Of a stretch of DNA of 9,218 bases, positions 1 to 5,562 are shown piece after piece. The translations under genes and the position numbers were made by a program. The DNA is from Thermoanaerobaculales bacterium (GTDB lineage: Bacteria > Acidobacteriota > Thermoanaerobaculia > Thermoanaerobaculales > Sulfomarinibacteraceae), in assembly GCA_025456385.1 (NCBI GenBank), contig JALOKS010000084.1, forward strand, positions 1 to 9,218. The letters are read 5' to 3'. How positions within the stretch are numbered: position 1 is the stretch's first letter; each line of letters starts with the position of its first letter. A model generated the notes under the pieces. The model saw only the letters and a list, made by a program, of their open reading frames with translations. It ran no database searches and was not told the DNA's origin.

Positions 1-1
1 T

Positions 2-169
2 GTGGTGGCGCCCTTCCCGGGCGCGGCCGGCGGCGCTTTCGCCGGCGCCGTCCTGGTGCTGGCGGCTTCGATCTGGTGGATGGCGAGAATCGGTTCCGAT
101 GCCGCGCCCCGGTCGGACTCGGGCCCCGAGCTGCCCGCCGCCGACGGCGCGGCCATGATGGAGGTCTGA
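2..169 (+). CDS. C-terminal end of a membrane protein (partial)
   Basis: The window opens inside a gene; its last 55 codons can be read and end at a TGA at 167-169. The visible part begins with a Gly/Ala-rich stretch, then one hydrophobic segment (AGAVLVLAASIWWMARIG) that looks like a final transmembrane helix, and then a short polar acidic tail ending in MMEV. Third codon positions are almost all G or C, which supports real coding. The family cannot be recognised from this fragment. The stop codon is directly followed by the ATG of the next gene with no gap, so the two are almost certainly co-transcribed and probably translationally coupled. Confidence 0.7.
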   Translation: MVAPFPGAAGGAFAGAVLVLAASIWWMARIGSDAAPRSDSGPELPAADGAAMMEV

Positions 170-364
170 ATGCGCGCTCTTCCCGTGGTCCTGCTGGTGG
201 CAGGTGTGCTGCTCTTCCTGGTCAGTCTCTCGGCCGACGCTCTCGGCTTCGGCCCTTCACCCGGCATCGGCCTCAAGCAGCTCGCCGGCGCGGTCGTCGG
301 GGTCGTCCTCGCCGCGGTCGGGATGGTGCAGCTCAGGAAGGCGAAGAGCGCGGCGACGAAGTAG
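170..364 (+). CDS. Small two-helix membrane protein (64 aa, unknown)
   Basis: Encodes a 64-residue hydrophobic protein. Residues about 4-24 (LPVVLLVAGVLLFLVSLSAD) and about 38-54 (AGAVVGVVLAAVGMVQL) form two predicted transmembrane helices joined by a short Gly/Pro loop, and the tail is basic (LRKAKSAATK), suggesting a cytoplasmic C-terminus. A GGAGG at 160-164 lies 5 nt before the ATG, inside the end of the upstream gene, and the ATG touches the upstream stop codon. The pair therefore looks like the end of an operon, closed by the hairpin at 375-419. I do not recognise a characterised family; the function is unknown and may depend on the truncated upstream partner. Confidence 0.65.
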   Translation: MRALPVVLLVAGVLLFLVSLSADALGFGPSPGIGLKQLAGAVVGVVLAAVGMVQLRKAKSAATK

Positions 365-374
365 GCGCTCGGAG

Positions 375-419
375 CCCGGAATCCGGAGCTGCGTGCAGCC
401 GTCCGATCCGGGTTCCGGG
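375..419 (+). terminator. Strong stem-loop after the small membrane protein gene
   Basis: Arms 375-387 (CCCGGAATCCGGA) and 407-419 (TCCGGGTTCCGGG) pair along 13 bases with one G-U wobble. The loop holds a second small hairpin (GCTGC at 388-392 with GCAGC at 395-399). It begins 10 nt after the stop codon at 364. There is no U-run, only a pyrimidine-rich stretch (TGCTCCTCTCC), so it could stop transcription or protect the mRNA 3' end rather than act as a classical intrinsic terminator. Confidence 0.45.
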
Positions 420-444
420 TGCTCCTCTCCCGCCCACCCGGCAC

Positions 445-681
445 GCGGGACACCTGCTCCGCACCCGCCTCGGACACCTGGCCGAAACCGTCGGGCTGCC
501 CGTGCCGCCTGCCGCGGGGGACGGGTGGAGCTCGCGTTCCGCCGCGAAACGGGGCCAGTTGATCCTCCCGCCCCGGCTGGTCCCCGACTGCGTCCGCGCG
601 CCCGGCCTCGACCGCCTACGGCGCCGACTGCTCCTCCGCGATCCGGCGCGTGGCCGCGTGCCCGAGTCGGGCGCCGCCTGA
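445..681 (+). other. Possible gene remnant in the 365-818 gap
   Basis: The 454-bp gap between 364 and 819 has no convincing gene. One frame, ending at TGA 679-681, has strong third-position G/C bias over about 78 codons and a plausible mix of residues (for example HLLRTRLGHLAETVGLPVP, then RGQLILPPRLVPDC). It has no ATG or GTG with a ribosome site at its head. A hairpin follows the stop immediately (683-699). This could be the 3' end of a decayed gene or simply GC-driven open frame. No family was recognised. Confidence 0.15.
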
Positions 682-682
682 T

Positions 683-699
683 CCCGGCTCCCTGCCGGG
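683..699 (+). terminator. Short GC hairpin before the bufferin promoter region
   Basis: CCCGGC (683-688) pairs perfectly with GCCGGG (694-699) around a 5-nt loop. It starts 2 nt after the possible remnant's stop codon and ends 4 nt before the GTAACC element. No T-run follows, so its role as a terminator is inferred from position only. Confidence 0.25.
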
Positions 700-703
700 C
701 GCT

Positions 704-732
704 GTAACCGGGGGCCACCTGCGCGGCATACA
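704..732 (+). promoter_or_regulatory. Possible ECF-type promoter for the bufferin operon
   Basis: GTAACC at 704-709 matches the -35 element I recall for the Caulobacter ECF factor SigF, which drives bufferin-type genes (described there as GTAACC-N16-CGAA). After 16-17 nt there is GCATACA (726-732), which is not the expected CGAA, so only the -35 half matches. The region between here and the ATG at 819 has no better sigma-70 promoter that I can see. No ECF sigma or anti-sigma gene is in the window. Confidence 0.25.
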
Positions 733-818
733 GGACTCGGAACCAAGAGAGACGAGGACTCAATCGGAAGAGAGAGTGGCCTGTCAACCGTGCGAACCGA
801 GGACGAAAGGAGACGAGG

Positions 819-1262
819 ATGAACGCGAAGGTCACGAGAATGCTGGTCCATGCGGCCATGGCCGGGATGATCGCGGGAGCGGGGGCCGTGGCCACCGCCG
901 GCGCAACGGCGGTCGGCGAGCGGCCGGGGGTCGAGCAGAACAGCTGCGGCGGCAAGGACAGCTGCGGCGCCGCGTCGGGGGACCAGGCGCAGAGCTCGGA
1001 GCGCCACGCCTGTAAGGGCATGAACGCGTGCAAGGGCCAGGGCGCCTGCGCCGCCGGCGACAACGGCTGCGCCGGCAAGAACTCCTGCAAGGGCAAGGGC
1101 GGCTGCGCGTCCGAGGATGCCAGGCACGCCTGCAAGGGTCAGAATGACTGCAAGGGTCTCGGCGGCTGCTCGAGCGGCGACAACGGCTGCGCCGGCAAGA
1201 ACTCCTGCAAGGGAAAGGGCGGCTGCGAGGTGCCGGTGAAGCACCAGGAGCCGAAGGCCTGA
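819..1262 (+). CDS. bufA: BufA2-like bufferin precursor (Cys-rich RiPP metallophore)
   Basis: A 147-aa precursor peptide for a post-translationally modified periplasmic metallophore. Residues 1 to about 30 form a Sec-type signal peptide with a basic start (MNAKVTRML) and a long Ala/Gly hydrophobic core. The mature part has 14 Cys, at 43, 49, 65, 71, 77, 84, 90, 96, 105, 111, 117, 124, 130 and 136, mostly as CKG or NxCKG units 6 residues apart. Residues 62-101 and 102-141 are a tandem duplication. In studied bufferins the maturase converts core Cys to thiooxazole-type groups that bind copper; which Cys are modified here is unknown. An AAGGAG at 807-812, 6 nt upstream, supports this ATG. The bufB and bufC genes follow directly, which argues against a plain metallothionein, as does the signal peptide. 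The call as BufA2-type rests on motif and context. Confidence 0.85.
   Translation: MNAKVTRMLVHAAMAGMIAGAGAVATAGATAVGERPGVEQNSCGGKDSCGAASGDQAQSSERHACKGMNACKGQGACAAGDNGCAGKNSCKGKGGCASEDARHACKGQNDCKGLGGCSSGDNGCAGKNSCKGKGGCEVPVKHQEPKA
1002..1241 (+). repeat. In-frame 120-bp tandem duplication inside bufA
   Basis: Two copies, 1002-1121 and 1122-1241, each exactly 40 codons, repeat the unit that starts RHACKG, contains [17 protein letters not shown], and carries six Cys at identical spacing. The second halves are nearly identical at DNA level: 1055-1107 and 1175-1227 match over 53 bp with one silent difference (1094 C, 1214 A). The first halves have diverged at several positions (for example [10 protein letters not shown] versus [10 protein letters not shown]). 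The pattern points to a fairly recent duplication, or to recent gene conversion of the second half. Confidence 0.9.
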
Positions 1263-1273
1263 GGATCGCGGGA

Positions 1274-1311
1274 CGACGCGGGCCGTCGGGGCGGTCCCGC
1301 GGCCCGCGTCG
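1274..1311 (+). terminator. Stem-loop between bufA and bufB (likely partial terminator)
   Basis: CGACGCGGGCC (1274-1284) pairs perfectly with GGCCCGCGTCG (1301-1311), an 11-bp GC stem with a 16-nt loop, starting 12 nt after the bufA stop. No U-run follows and bufB has its own strong ribosome site, so read-through must occur. A processing or attenuating hairpin at this place would give more precursor mRNA than maturase mRNA, as is common in RiPP operons; that role is inferred. Confidence 0.5.
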
Positions 1312-1381
1312 CCGTTGGCGCCAGCAGGCGCTCTCCCCGGCAACCGATCCGCACACCACAGGGACGAGGAGGCGACGAACC

Positions 1382-2227
1382 ATGACCGCCAACCGCTGGG
1401 GCTTCCCCGATCTCGGCCTCGGAGTCGGGCTGAGGACCGCGCACTACGCCCACATCCTGTCGCAGGAGCCGGATGTCGGCTTCTTCGAGATCCTGACCGA
1501 GAACTACCTCGACACCGGCGGCCGCCCGCTCCACATCCTCGACCAGGTCGCCGAGCGCTACCCGGTCGTGATGCACGGCGTGTCGATGTCGATCGGTTCG
1601 ACCGACCCGATCGACCTCGGCTACCTGGCCAAGGTCAAGGCCCTCGCCGAGCGCACCGGCGCGCTGTGGATCTCCGACCACATCTGCTGGACCGGCGTGC
1701 TCGGCCGCAACACCCACGACCTGCTGCCGCTGCCCTACACCGAGGAGAGCCTGGCCCACTCGGTGGCGCGCATCAGGAAGGTGCAGGAGTTCCTCGAGCG
1801 GCCGCTGGTGCTGGAGAACCCCTCCACCTACCTCGAATTCGCCGCCGATGACATGAGCGAGTGGGAGTTCGTCGCCCGCCTCGCCGAGGAGGCCGACTGC
1901 GGCCTGCTCTTCGACGTCAACAACGTCTACGTCTCGGCCTTCAACCACGGCTACGACCCGGTGGCCTACATCGACGCCATCCCCGGCGACCGGGTCTGCC
2001 AGTACCACCTCGCGGGCCACACCAACAAGGGGACGCACATCATCGACACCCACTCGGACCACGTCGTCGACCCGGTGTGGGAGCTCTACGGCCACACCAT
2101 TCGCAGCCTCGGCCCGCGGGCCACGCTCCTCGAGTGGGACGCCGACATCCCGCCCTTCGAGGTCGTTCACGCCGAGGTCCGCAAGGCCGAGGCCTGGCGC
2201 CGGCTGGAGGTGGCCAATGTCGCGTGA
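1382..2227 (+). CDS. bufB: MNIO family bufferin maturase (DUF692)
   Basis: A 281-aa TIM-barrel enzyme of the DUF692/MNIO (multinuclear non-haem iron oxidative) family, the usual length for it. These enzymes use two or three irons and O2 to modify Cys in a peptide substrate in the cytoplasm before export. Family landmarks are in order: LGVGLR (13-18), FFEILTENY (34-42), [10 protein letters not shown] with His65, [10 protein letters not shown] with Asp99 and His100, LVLENPSTY with Glu145, [11 protein letters not shown] with Asp178 and Asn180, YHLAGHT with His209 and His213, DTHSDHV with Asp222 and His224, and [11 protein letters not shown] with Glu251. The metal-ligand set therefore looks complete. 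AGGAGG at 1367-1372 sits 9 nt before the ATG. The last 11 nt overlap the start of bufC, indicating coupling. The Cys-rich peptide gene just upstream is the expected substrate. Confidence 0.95.
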   Translation: MTANRWGFPDLGLGVGLRTAHYAHILSQEPDVGFFEILTENYLDTGGRPLHILDQVAERYPVVMHGVSMSIGSTDPIDLGYLAKVKALAERTGALWISDHICWTGVLGRNTHDLLPLPYTEESLAHSVARIRKVQEFLERPLVLENPSTYLEFAADDMSEWEFVARLAEEADCGLLFDVNNVYVSAFNHGYDPVAYIDAIPGDRVCQYHLAGHTNKGTHIIDTHSDHVVDPVWELYGHTIRSLGPRATLLEWDADIPPFEVVHAEVRKAEAWRRLEVANVA

Positions 2228-3065
2228 CGCCCTCCCGCTGCAGCCCGGGCTCGAGCGCCTGCAGCGCTGGATGCAGGCGGTGGTGGTCCACCCCGGCACG
2301 GTCGAGGACGCGATCGCGTCGACCGGCGCTGCCGCCGAGATCCCGGTCGAAAGCCTCGACCGGGTCGTGCGTCCGTCGCGCTCGATGAGCCCCGCCGAAC
2401 GCGTCGGCGTCTACCACGGCATGTACCTGATGCGGATGGAGGAGGCCCTGGCTGCCGACTACCCGGTGACCCGCCATCAGCTCGGGGACCACCGCTTCCG
2501 TCACCTGGTGCGGGCCTACGTCGAGCGCCACCCCTCGCGGAGCTACACCTTGAACCGCCTCGGCGACCACCTGCCGCAGTTCTTCCTCGAGGAGCCGGAC
2601 TGGCCCCAGGCCGCCTTCCTCCACGACCTCGCACGCCTGGAGCTCGCCATGACCGAGGCCTTCGACGAGGAGGAGTCGCCCGCCCTCGGTCCGGCCGAGC
2701 TTGAGGCGGTCGCTCCGGAGGCGTGGGAGAGGGCCCGTCTGCGGCCGATCGCCGCTCTCCGCCTGCTCGCGCTGCGGCACGCCGTCATCCCGCACCTCCT
2801 CGCCTACCACGAGGACCGGCCGGCGCCAGCGCCGCGCCGCCGCGCCAGCCGGGTGGCCCTCTACCGCCGGGACTTCGCCGTGCGCCGCCTCGAGCTCGAC
2901 CGGGCGCAGCACGAGCTGCTCGCCGCTCTGTGCTCCGGAGCGCCCCTCGGCGGGGCCCTGTCGGCGGCCGCCGCCCGCCAGCGGTCCGCCCGCCAGCAGG
3001 ATAAGATCTTCCGCTGGTTCCGGACCTGGGTCGCCGAGGGGCTGTTCGCCGCGATCGAGATCTGA
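2217..3065 (+). CDS. bufC: BufC / DUF2063 peptide-modification partner
   Basis: A 282-aa protein of the HvfC/BufC (DUF2063) family, the partner that binds the precursor leader and presents it to the MNIO enzyme. The N-terminal DUF2063 region (about 10-125) shows the family pattern: [22 protein letters not shown] (in pieces at 62-83), then [18 protein letters not shown] (90-107), [15 protein letters not shown] (109-123). The C-terminal part (about 130-282) is helical and Arg-rich with a winged-helix-like stretch ending [20 protein letters not shown]; members are sometimes misnamed DNA-binding proteins. The ATG at 2217 overlaps bufB by 11 nt and is preceded by GGAGG (2206-2210), so the two are translationally coupled. 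Length and motifs are normal, with no sign of truncation. Confidence 0.92.
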   Translation: MSRDALPLQPGLERLQRWMQAVVVHPGTVEDAIASTGAAAEIPVESLDRVVRPSRSMSPAERVGVYHGMYLMRMEEALAADYPVTRHQLGDHRFRHLVRAYVERHPSRSYTLNRLGDHLPQFFLEEPDWPQAAFLHDLARLELAMTEAFDEEESPALGPAELEAVAPEAWERARLRPIAALRLLALRHAVIPHLLAYHEDRPAPAPRRRASRVALYRRDFAVRRLELDRAQHELLAALCSGAPLGGALSAAAARQRSARQQDKIFRWFRTWVAEGLFAAIEI

Positions 3066-3088
3066 GGGCGCGAGCCGGAACCACCTGC

Positions 3089-3100
3089 CCGGAGCTCCGG
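3089..3100. repeat. 12-bp perfect palindrome after bufC
   Basis: CCGGAGCTCCGG is fully self-complementary and lies 24 nt after the bufC stop. It could be part of a weak terminator or a protein site. Otherwise the 126-bp gap 3066-3191 holds only the promoter of the next gene. Confidence 0.25.
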
Positions 3101-3156
3101 CCCGGAGTCCCCATGGACCCGCCGCAGGGACCCGCGGAACCTCACCCGCAGTGGAA

Positions 3157-3185
3157 TTGACCGCAACCTCGAGTGCCCCGACAAT
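3157..3185 (+). promoter_or_regulatory. Sigma-70-type promoter of the zinc-type arsR gene
   Basis: TTGACC (3157-3162), a 17-nt spacer and GACAAT (3180-3185) make a good housekeeping promoter. Six nucleotides separate the -10 from the ATG at 3192, so the predicted first transcribed base is the A of the start codon. There is no Shine-Dalgarno sequence, consistent with a leaderless mRNA. A 10-bp palindrome, ATGCCGGCAT (3192-3201), starts at the same point and could serve as an operator for self-repression; that is inference. Confidence 0.55.
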
Positions 3186-3191
3186 GGTCGC

Positions 3192-3608
3192 ATGCCGGCA
3201 TCCAGGGACCTTCCGCCGCCGTCGCCAGGCCACTGCTGCCCCGCCATGCAGCGGCTGATCGAGCTCGAGGGCAGAGTCGGCCTGCCGCAGTGGGCAGTCG
3301 AGTGCCTGACACGCCTCTTCTCGGCCCTTTCCGACCCGACCAGGGTGCGGATCATCCACGCCCTGGCCGACGCCAGGCGGCTCAACGTGACCGAGCTCGC
3401 CTCCGCGACCGGGCTCACGGTCTCCGCGACCAGCCATCAGCTCCGCCTTCTCCGCGACCGGCACCTGGTGCGCGCCGAGCGGGACGGCCGTTCCGTGTAC
3501 TACCTCGTCGCGGACGAGCACGTGCGGACCCTCTTCTGCACCGGCATCGAGCACGCCCTGGACGACTGCAGCAGAGGCGGCCGCCGCAGCGATTCGCAGC
3601 CACGCTGA
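3192..3608 (+). CDS. ArsR/SmtB-family zinc-type metalloregulator
   Basis: A 138-aa winged-helix repressor expected to leave its operator when metal binds. The HTH spans about 38-97: FSALSDPTRVRIIHALAD (43-60), then the recognition helix TVSATSHQLRLLRD (76-89), and the wing ERDGRSVYYLV (96-106). The C-terminal helix carries Asp108-x-His110 and His121-x2-Asp124, the same D-x-H-x10-H-x2-(E/D/H) spacing as the alpha-5 zinc site of SmtB, CzrA and ZiaR. A His14-Cys15-Cys16 cluster near the N-terminus may form an extra alpha-N site and favours the start at 3192 over the ATG at 3246, as does the promoter geometry. Convergent with the zinc-uptake operon and sharing a hairpin with it. Zinc is the likeliest signal, though cobalt, cadmium or lead cannot be excluded. 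Its targets are not visible; it may control bufABC, an efflux gene elsewhere, or itself. Confidence 0.88.
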   Translation: MPASRDLPPPSPGHCCPAMQRLIELEGRVGLPQWAVECLTRLFSALSDPTRVRIIHALADARRLNVTELASATGLTVSATSHQLRLLRDRHLVRAERDGRSVYYLVADEHVRTLFCTGIEHALDDCSRGGRRSDSQPR

Positions 3609-3634
3609 GCGCGGGCAGCCGCCGCTGCTCAGCG
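3603..3634. terminator. Shared bidirectional hairpin between convergent genes
   Basis: CGCTGAGC (3603-3610) pairs with GCTCAGCG (3627-3634), and the inner GCGG (3611-3614) pairs with CCGC (3622-3625), leaving a 7-nt loop. The left arm contains the TGA of the regulator gene and the right arm contains the stop codon of the permease gene on the other strand. The only 20 nt between the genes are thus the inside of one structure that can form in both transcripts. No clear T-run on either side. Confidence 0.5.
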
Positions 3635-4450
3635 GCCCCCGCGCGCGAGGTCCGCGACCCCGGCCGCGAGCAAGGTCGCGCCGAGGACGACCACCACGGC
3701 CGGGCCCGTCGGCATGTCGAGGTAGTACGAGCCCATCAGTCCCACGGCCGAGCCGAGGGCGCCGACCGCCCAGCCGAGGGCCAGCCGCGCCCGCATCCCG
3801 GCGTGGAGCAGGATCGCGACGCAGGCCGGGATCACGAGGTAGGCGAAGACCATCAGGATGCCGCCGACCTCGACCGAGAAGGTGATCATGACCCCGAACG
3901 CGAGGTAGAACACGAAGTCCCACCAGCGCACCTTCCAGCCGCGGCGCCAGGCCTCGGCGGGGTCCCGCGAGATCAGCAGGAAGCGCTCGCGCAGCAGCCA
4001 GTGGACGAGCCCGAGCACTGCGTAGATGGCCAGCACCTTGAGGACCGCCGGCCAGGTCACCCACAGCAGGCTGCCGGAGAGCGTCTCCTTGATGTGCTCG
4101 GCGCCCTCCGGCGCCCGGTCCGCGACCAGGATGGTCACGGCCGAGGCCACCACGAAGGTGATGCCGATGACCGCCTCCTGCGGCAGCTTCTCGTGACGGA
4201 CCCGGGTGAGCGCGAAGAGCGCCGCGGCGATGACCGCGAAAACGAGGCTGAACGCGGTCGAGCCCGGCTCGCCCGGGTGGTGGCCGAAGGCGAAGCCCAC
4301 CACCGCCCCCATCGCCGCGAACTGGGCGACCGCGAGGTCGACGAAGAGGATCCGGCGCTCGATGACGTGGATGCCGACGTAGGCGTGGAGGCCCACCAGC
4401 ACCAGACAGGCGGTGAAGGGTGCGGCCATGAACTGCAGCATGTCGATCAT
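3629..4450 (-). CDS. ZnuB-like metal ABC transporter permease
   Basis: A 273-aa inner-membrane permease of the ABC-3 family (zinc/manganese/iron uptake), of normal length and with seven or eight predicted helices. Family signatures are visible: GIHVIERRILFVDLAVAQFA (26-45), KLPQEAVIGITFVVASA (88-104), VEVGGILMVFAYLVIPACVA (193-212) and MGSYYLDMPTGPAVVVVLG (239-257). GGGAGG (complement of 4457-4462) lies 6 nt before the ATG. The binding-protein gene ends 28 nt upstream in the same direction, so this is the last gene of the operon and it ends in the shared hairpin. The ATPase that should pair with it is not in the operon or anywhere in the window. Zinc is favoured by the neighbouring His-rich proteins and the zinc-type regulator; manganese is the alternative. 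Confidence 0.9.
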   Translation of the reverse strand: MIDMLQFMAAPFTACLVLVGLHAYVGIHVIERRILFVDLAVAQFAAMGAVVGFAFGHHPGEPGSTAFSLVFAVIAAALFALTRVRHEKLPQEAVIGITFVVASAVTILVADRAPEGAEHIKETLSGSLLWVTWPAVLKVLAIYAVLGLVHWLLRERFLLISRDPAEAWRRGWKVRWWDFVFYLAFGVMITFSVEVGGILMVFAYLVIPACVAILLHAGMRARLALGWAVGALGSAVGLMGSYYLDMPTGPAVVVVLGATLLAAGVADLARGGR

Positions 4451-4478
4451 CGGCGGCCTCCCGAGGTGCCTGTGGCCA

Positions 4479-5558
4479 TCACCGGCCGTCCGCGCCGCGG
4501 AGCTGCGCCACGGTCAGTCCGCCCTCGCCGTCGACGCGCGCGAAGGCCTCGCGCAGCCTCGCGATCCAGAGGTCGACGAGGTCGAAGTAGGTCTCGACTC
4601 CGGGCTCGCCGCCGACCGACATCGGGACGACCACCGGCGCGATGCCGGTCCGGTCGGCGATCAGCTGCGGCTTGCTGCGCTCGAAGTAGTTCGCCGAGAC
4701 CAGCACCCCGATGTCCTCGCGCTCGATGCGCTCGATGAGCTCCGCCACGTGGCGTGCCGTCGGCGGGATCCCGGGCTTCGGCTCGACGTAGTCCACGACG
4801 ATCAACCCGAACAGGCTCGCGAAGTAGGTCCAGTCCCTGTGGTAGCAGATGACCGGCCGGCCGCGGAACGGCAGACCTTCCGCGAGCCAGCCGCCGAGGT
4901 CGGCGAGCCGCCCCCGCTCCTCGAGAAAGCTCACCAACCTGCCGCTCCTCGCCAGGGGGTCGAGGGTCGCGGTGCCGAGCAGCTCCACCAGCACATCACC
5001 GTAGAGCCGCCGCGCCAAGCGGTCCTGGAACGCCGCCAGGTTGGCGCGGTAGACGGCGCAGCCCTGGGGGTCGACCTTGCACAGACCGGTGGCGATGTTG
5101 GCGGCCACCACGCTCATGTTGACGGGCGAGGTCTGGATGTGCGGGTTCCCGAAGATGTGCACGTCGCCGGCCGAGCGGTCGAGCGAGGTGGGCTTCTCCA
5201 TGAGCTCGACGCCGTGCGCGGCCGCCACGTAGCCGGCGCCGCCGTCGGCGATCGCCCGGTTTCCGGACTTGTTGACCAGCACGGGCGCCCACAGCTCGAG
5301 GTCGAGGCCGGTGCTGATGAAGAGGTCCGCGTCCTGCAGCATGACGGCGTAGGACGGCTTCGGCTTGACGAAGTGGACGTCGGCGGCGCCCTCGACGATC
5401 GCCTCGGCCACGATCCGGTCCCCACCGATCTCGCGCGCGATCGAGGCGTAGGTCTCCTGGGTCGCGACCACCTTGACCGCGGCCTCGGCGGTCGCCGACG
5501 CCGCCAGCAACCCGATCCACAGCATCACGACAGCGTTCTTCGACAGATGAGTGGCCAT
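4479..5558 (-). CDS. ZnuA-like metal-binding periplasmic protein
   Basis: A 359-aa cluster A-I substrate-binding protein with an N-terminal signal peptide (hydrophobic core VVMLWIGLLAASATAEA, about 10-26). It captures metal in the periplasm and hands it to the permease. Likely ligands are His62 (ADVHFVKPKPS), His140 (FGNPHIQTSPVN) and His240 (CYHRDWTYF); three His favour zinc, whereas manganese proteins usually have two His plus acidic ligands. A fourth ligand is not obvious; an acidic residue in MSVGGEPGVETYFDL (313-327) is a candidate. The His-rich flexible loop typical of many ZnuA proteins is missing, and a His/Asp-rich loop instead occurs in the outer-membrane protein encoded just upstream. 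The start is preceded by AGGAG (complement of 5569-5573), and only 4 nt separate it from the upstream stop, so the genes are tightly linked. It is somewhat longer than typical ZnuA because of an insertion around 115-140. Confidence 0.9.
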   Translation of the reverse strand: MATHLSKNAVVMLWIGLLAASATAEAAVKVVATQETYASIAREIGGDRIVAEAIVEGAADVHFVKPKPSYAVMLQDADLFISTGLDLELWAPVLVNKSGNRAIADGGAGYVAAAHGVELMEKPTSLDRSAGDVHIFGNPHIQTSPVNMSVVAANIATGLCKVDPQGCAVYRANLAAFQDRLARRLYGDVLVELLGTATLDPLARSGRLVSFLEERGRLADLGGWLAEGLPFRGRPVICYHRDWTYFASLFGLIVVDYVEPKPGIPPTARHVAELIERIEREDIGVLVSANYFERSKPQLIADRTGIAPVVVPMSVGGEPGVETYFDLVDLWIARLREAFARVDGEGGLTVAQLRGADGR

Positions 5559-5562
5559 GGCC

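Noticed and set aside
1002..1241. CRISPR array or minisatellite
   Set aside because: There are only two units, both in frame in a secreted Cys-rich protein, with no spacers.
819..1262. Ordinary metallothionein
   Set aside because: The signal peptide and the following DUF692 and DUF2063 genes fit a bufferin precursor better.
3246..3608. Shorter start (ATG 3246) for the zinc-type regulator
   Set aside because: No ribosome site, and the promoter points to 3192; the longer form also keeps the His-Cys-Cys cluster.
2040..4064. 674-codon open frame on the minus strand across bufC and the regulator
   Set aside because: It runs antisense to genes with clear family motifs and ribosome sites; its length is an effect of high G+C, which removes stop codons in shadow frames.
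3173..4738. 521-codon plus-strand open frame across the permease
   Set aside because: Repetitive Arg/Pro/Gly/Asp composition and position opposite a well-supported ABC permease and regulator; shadow frame.
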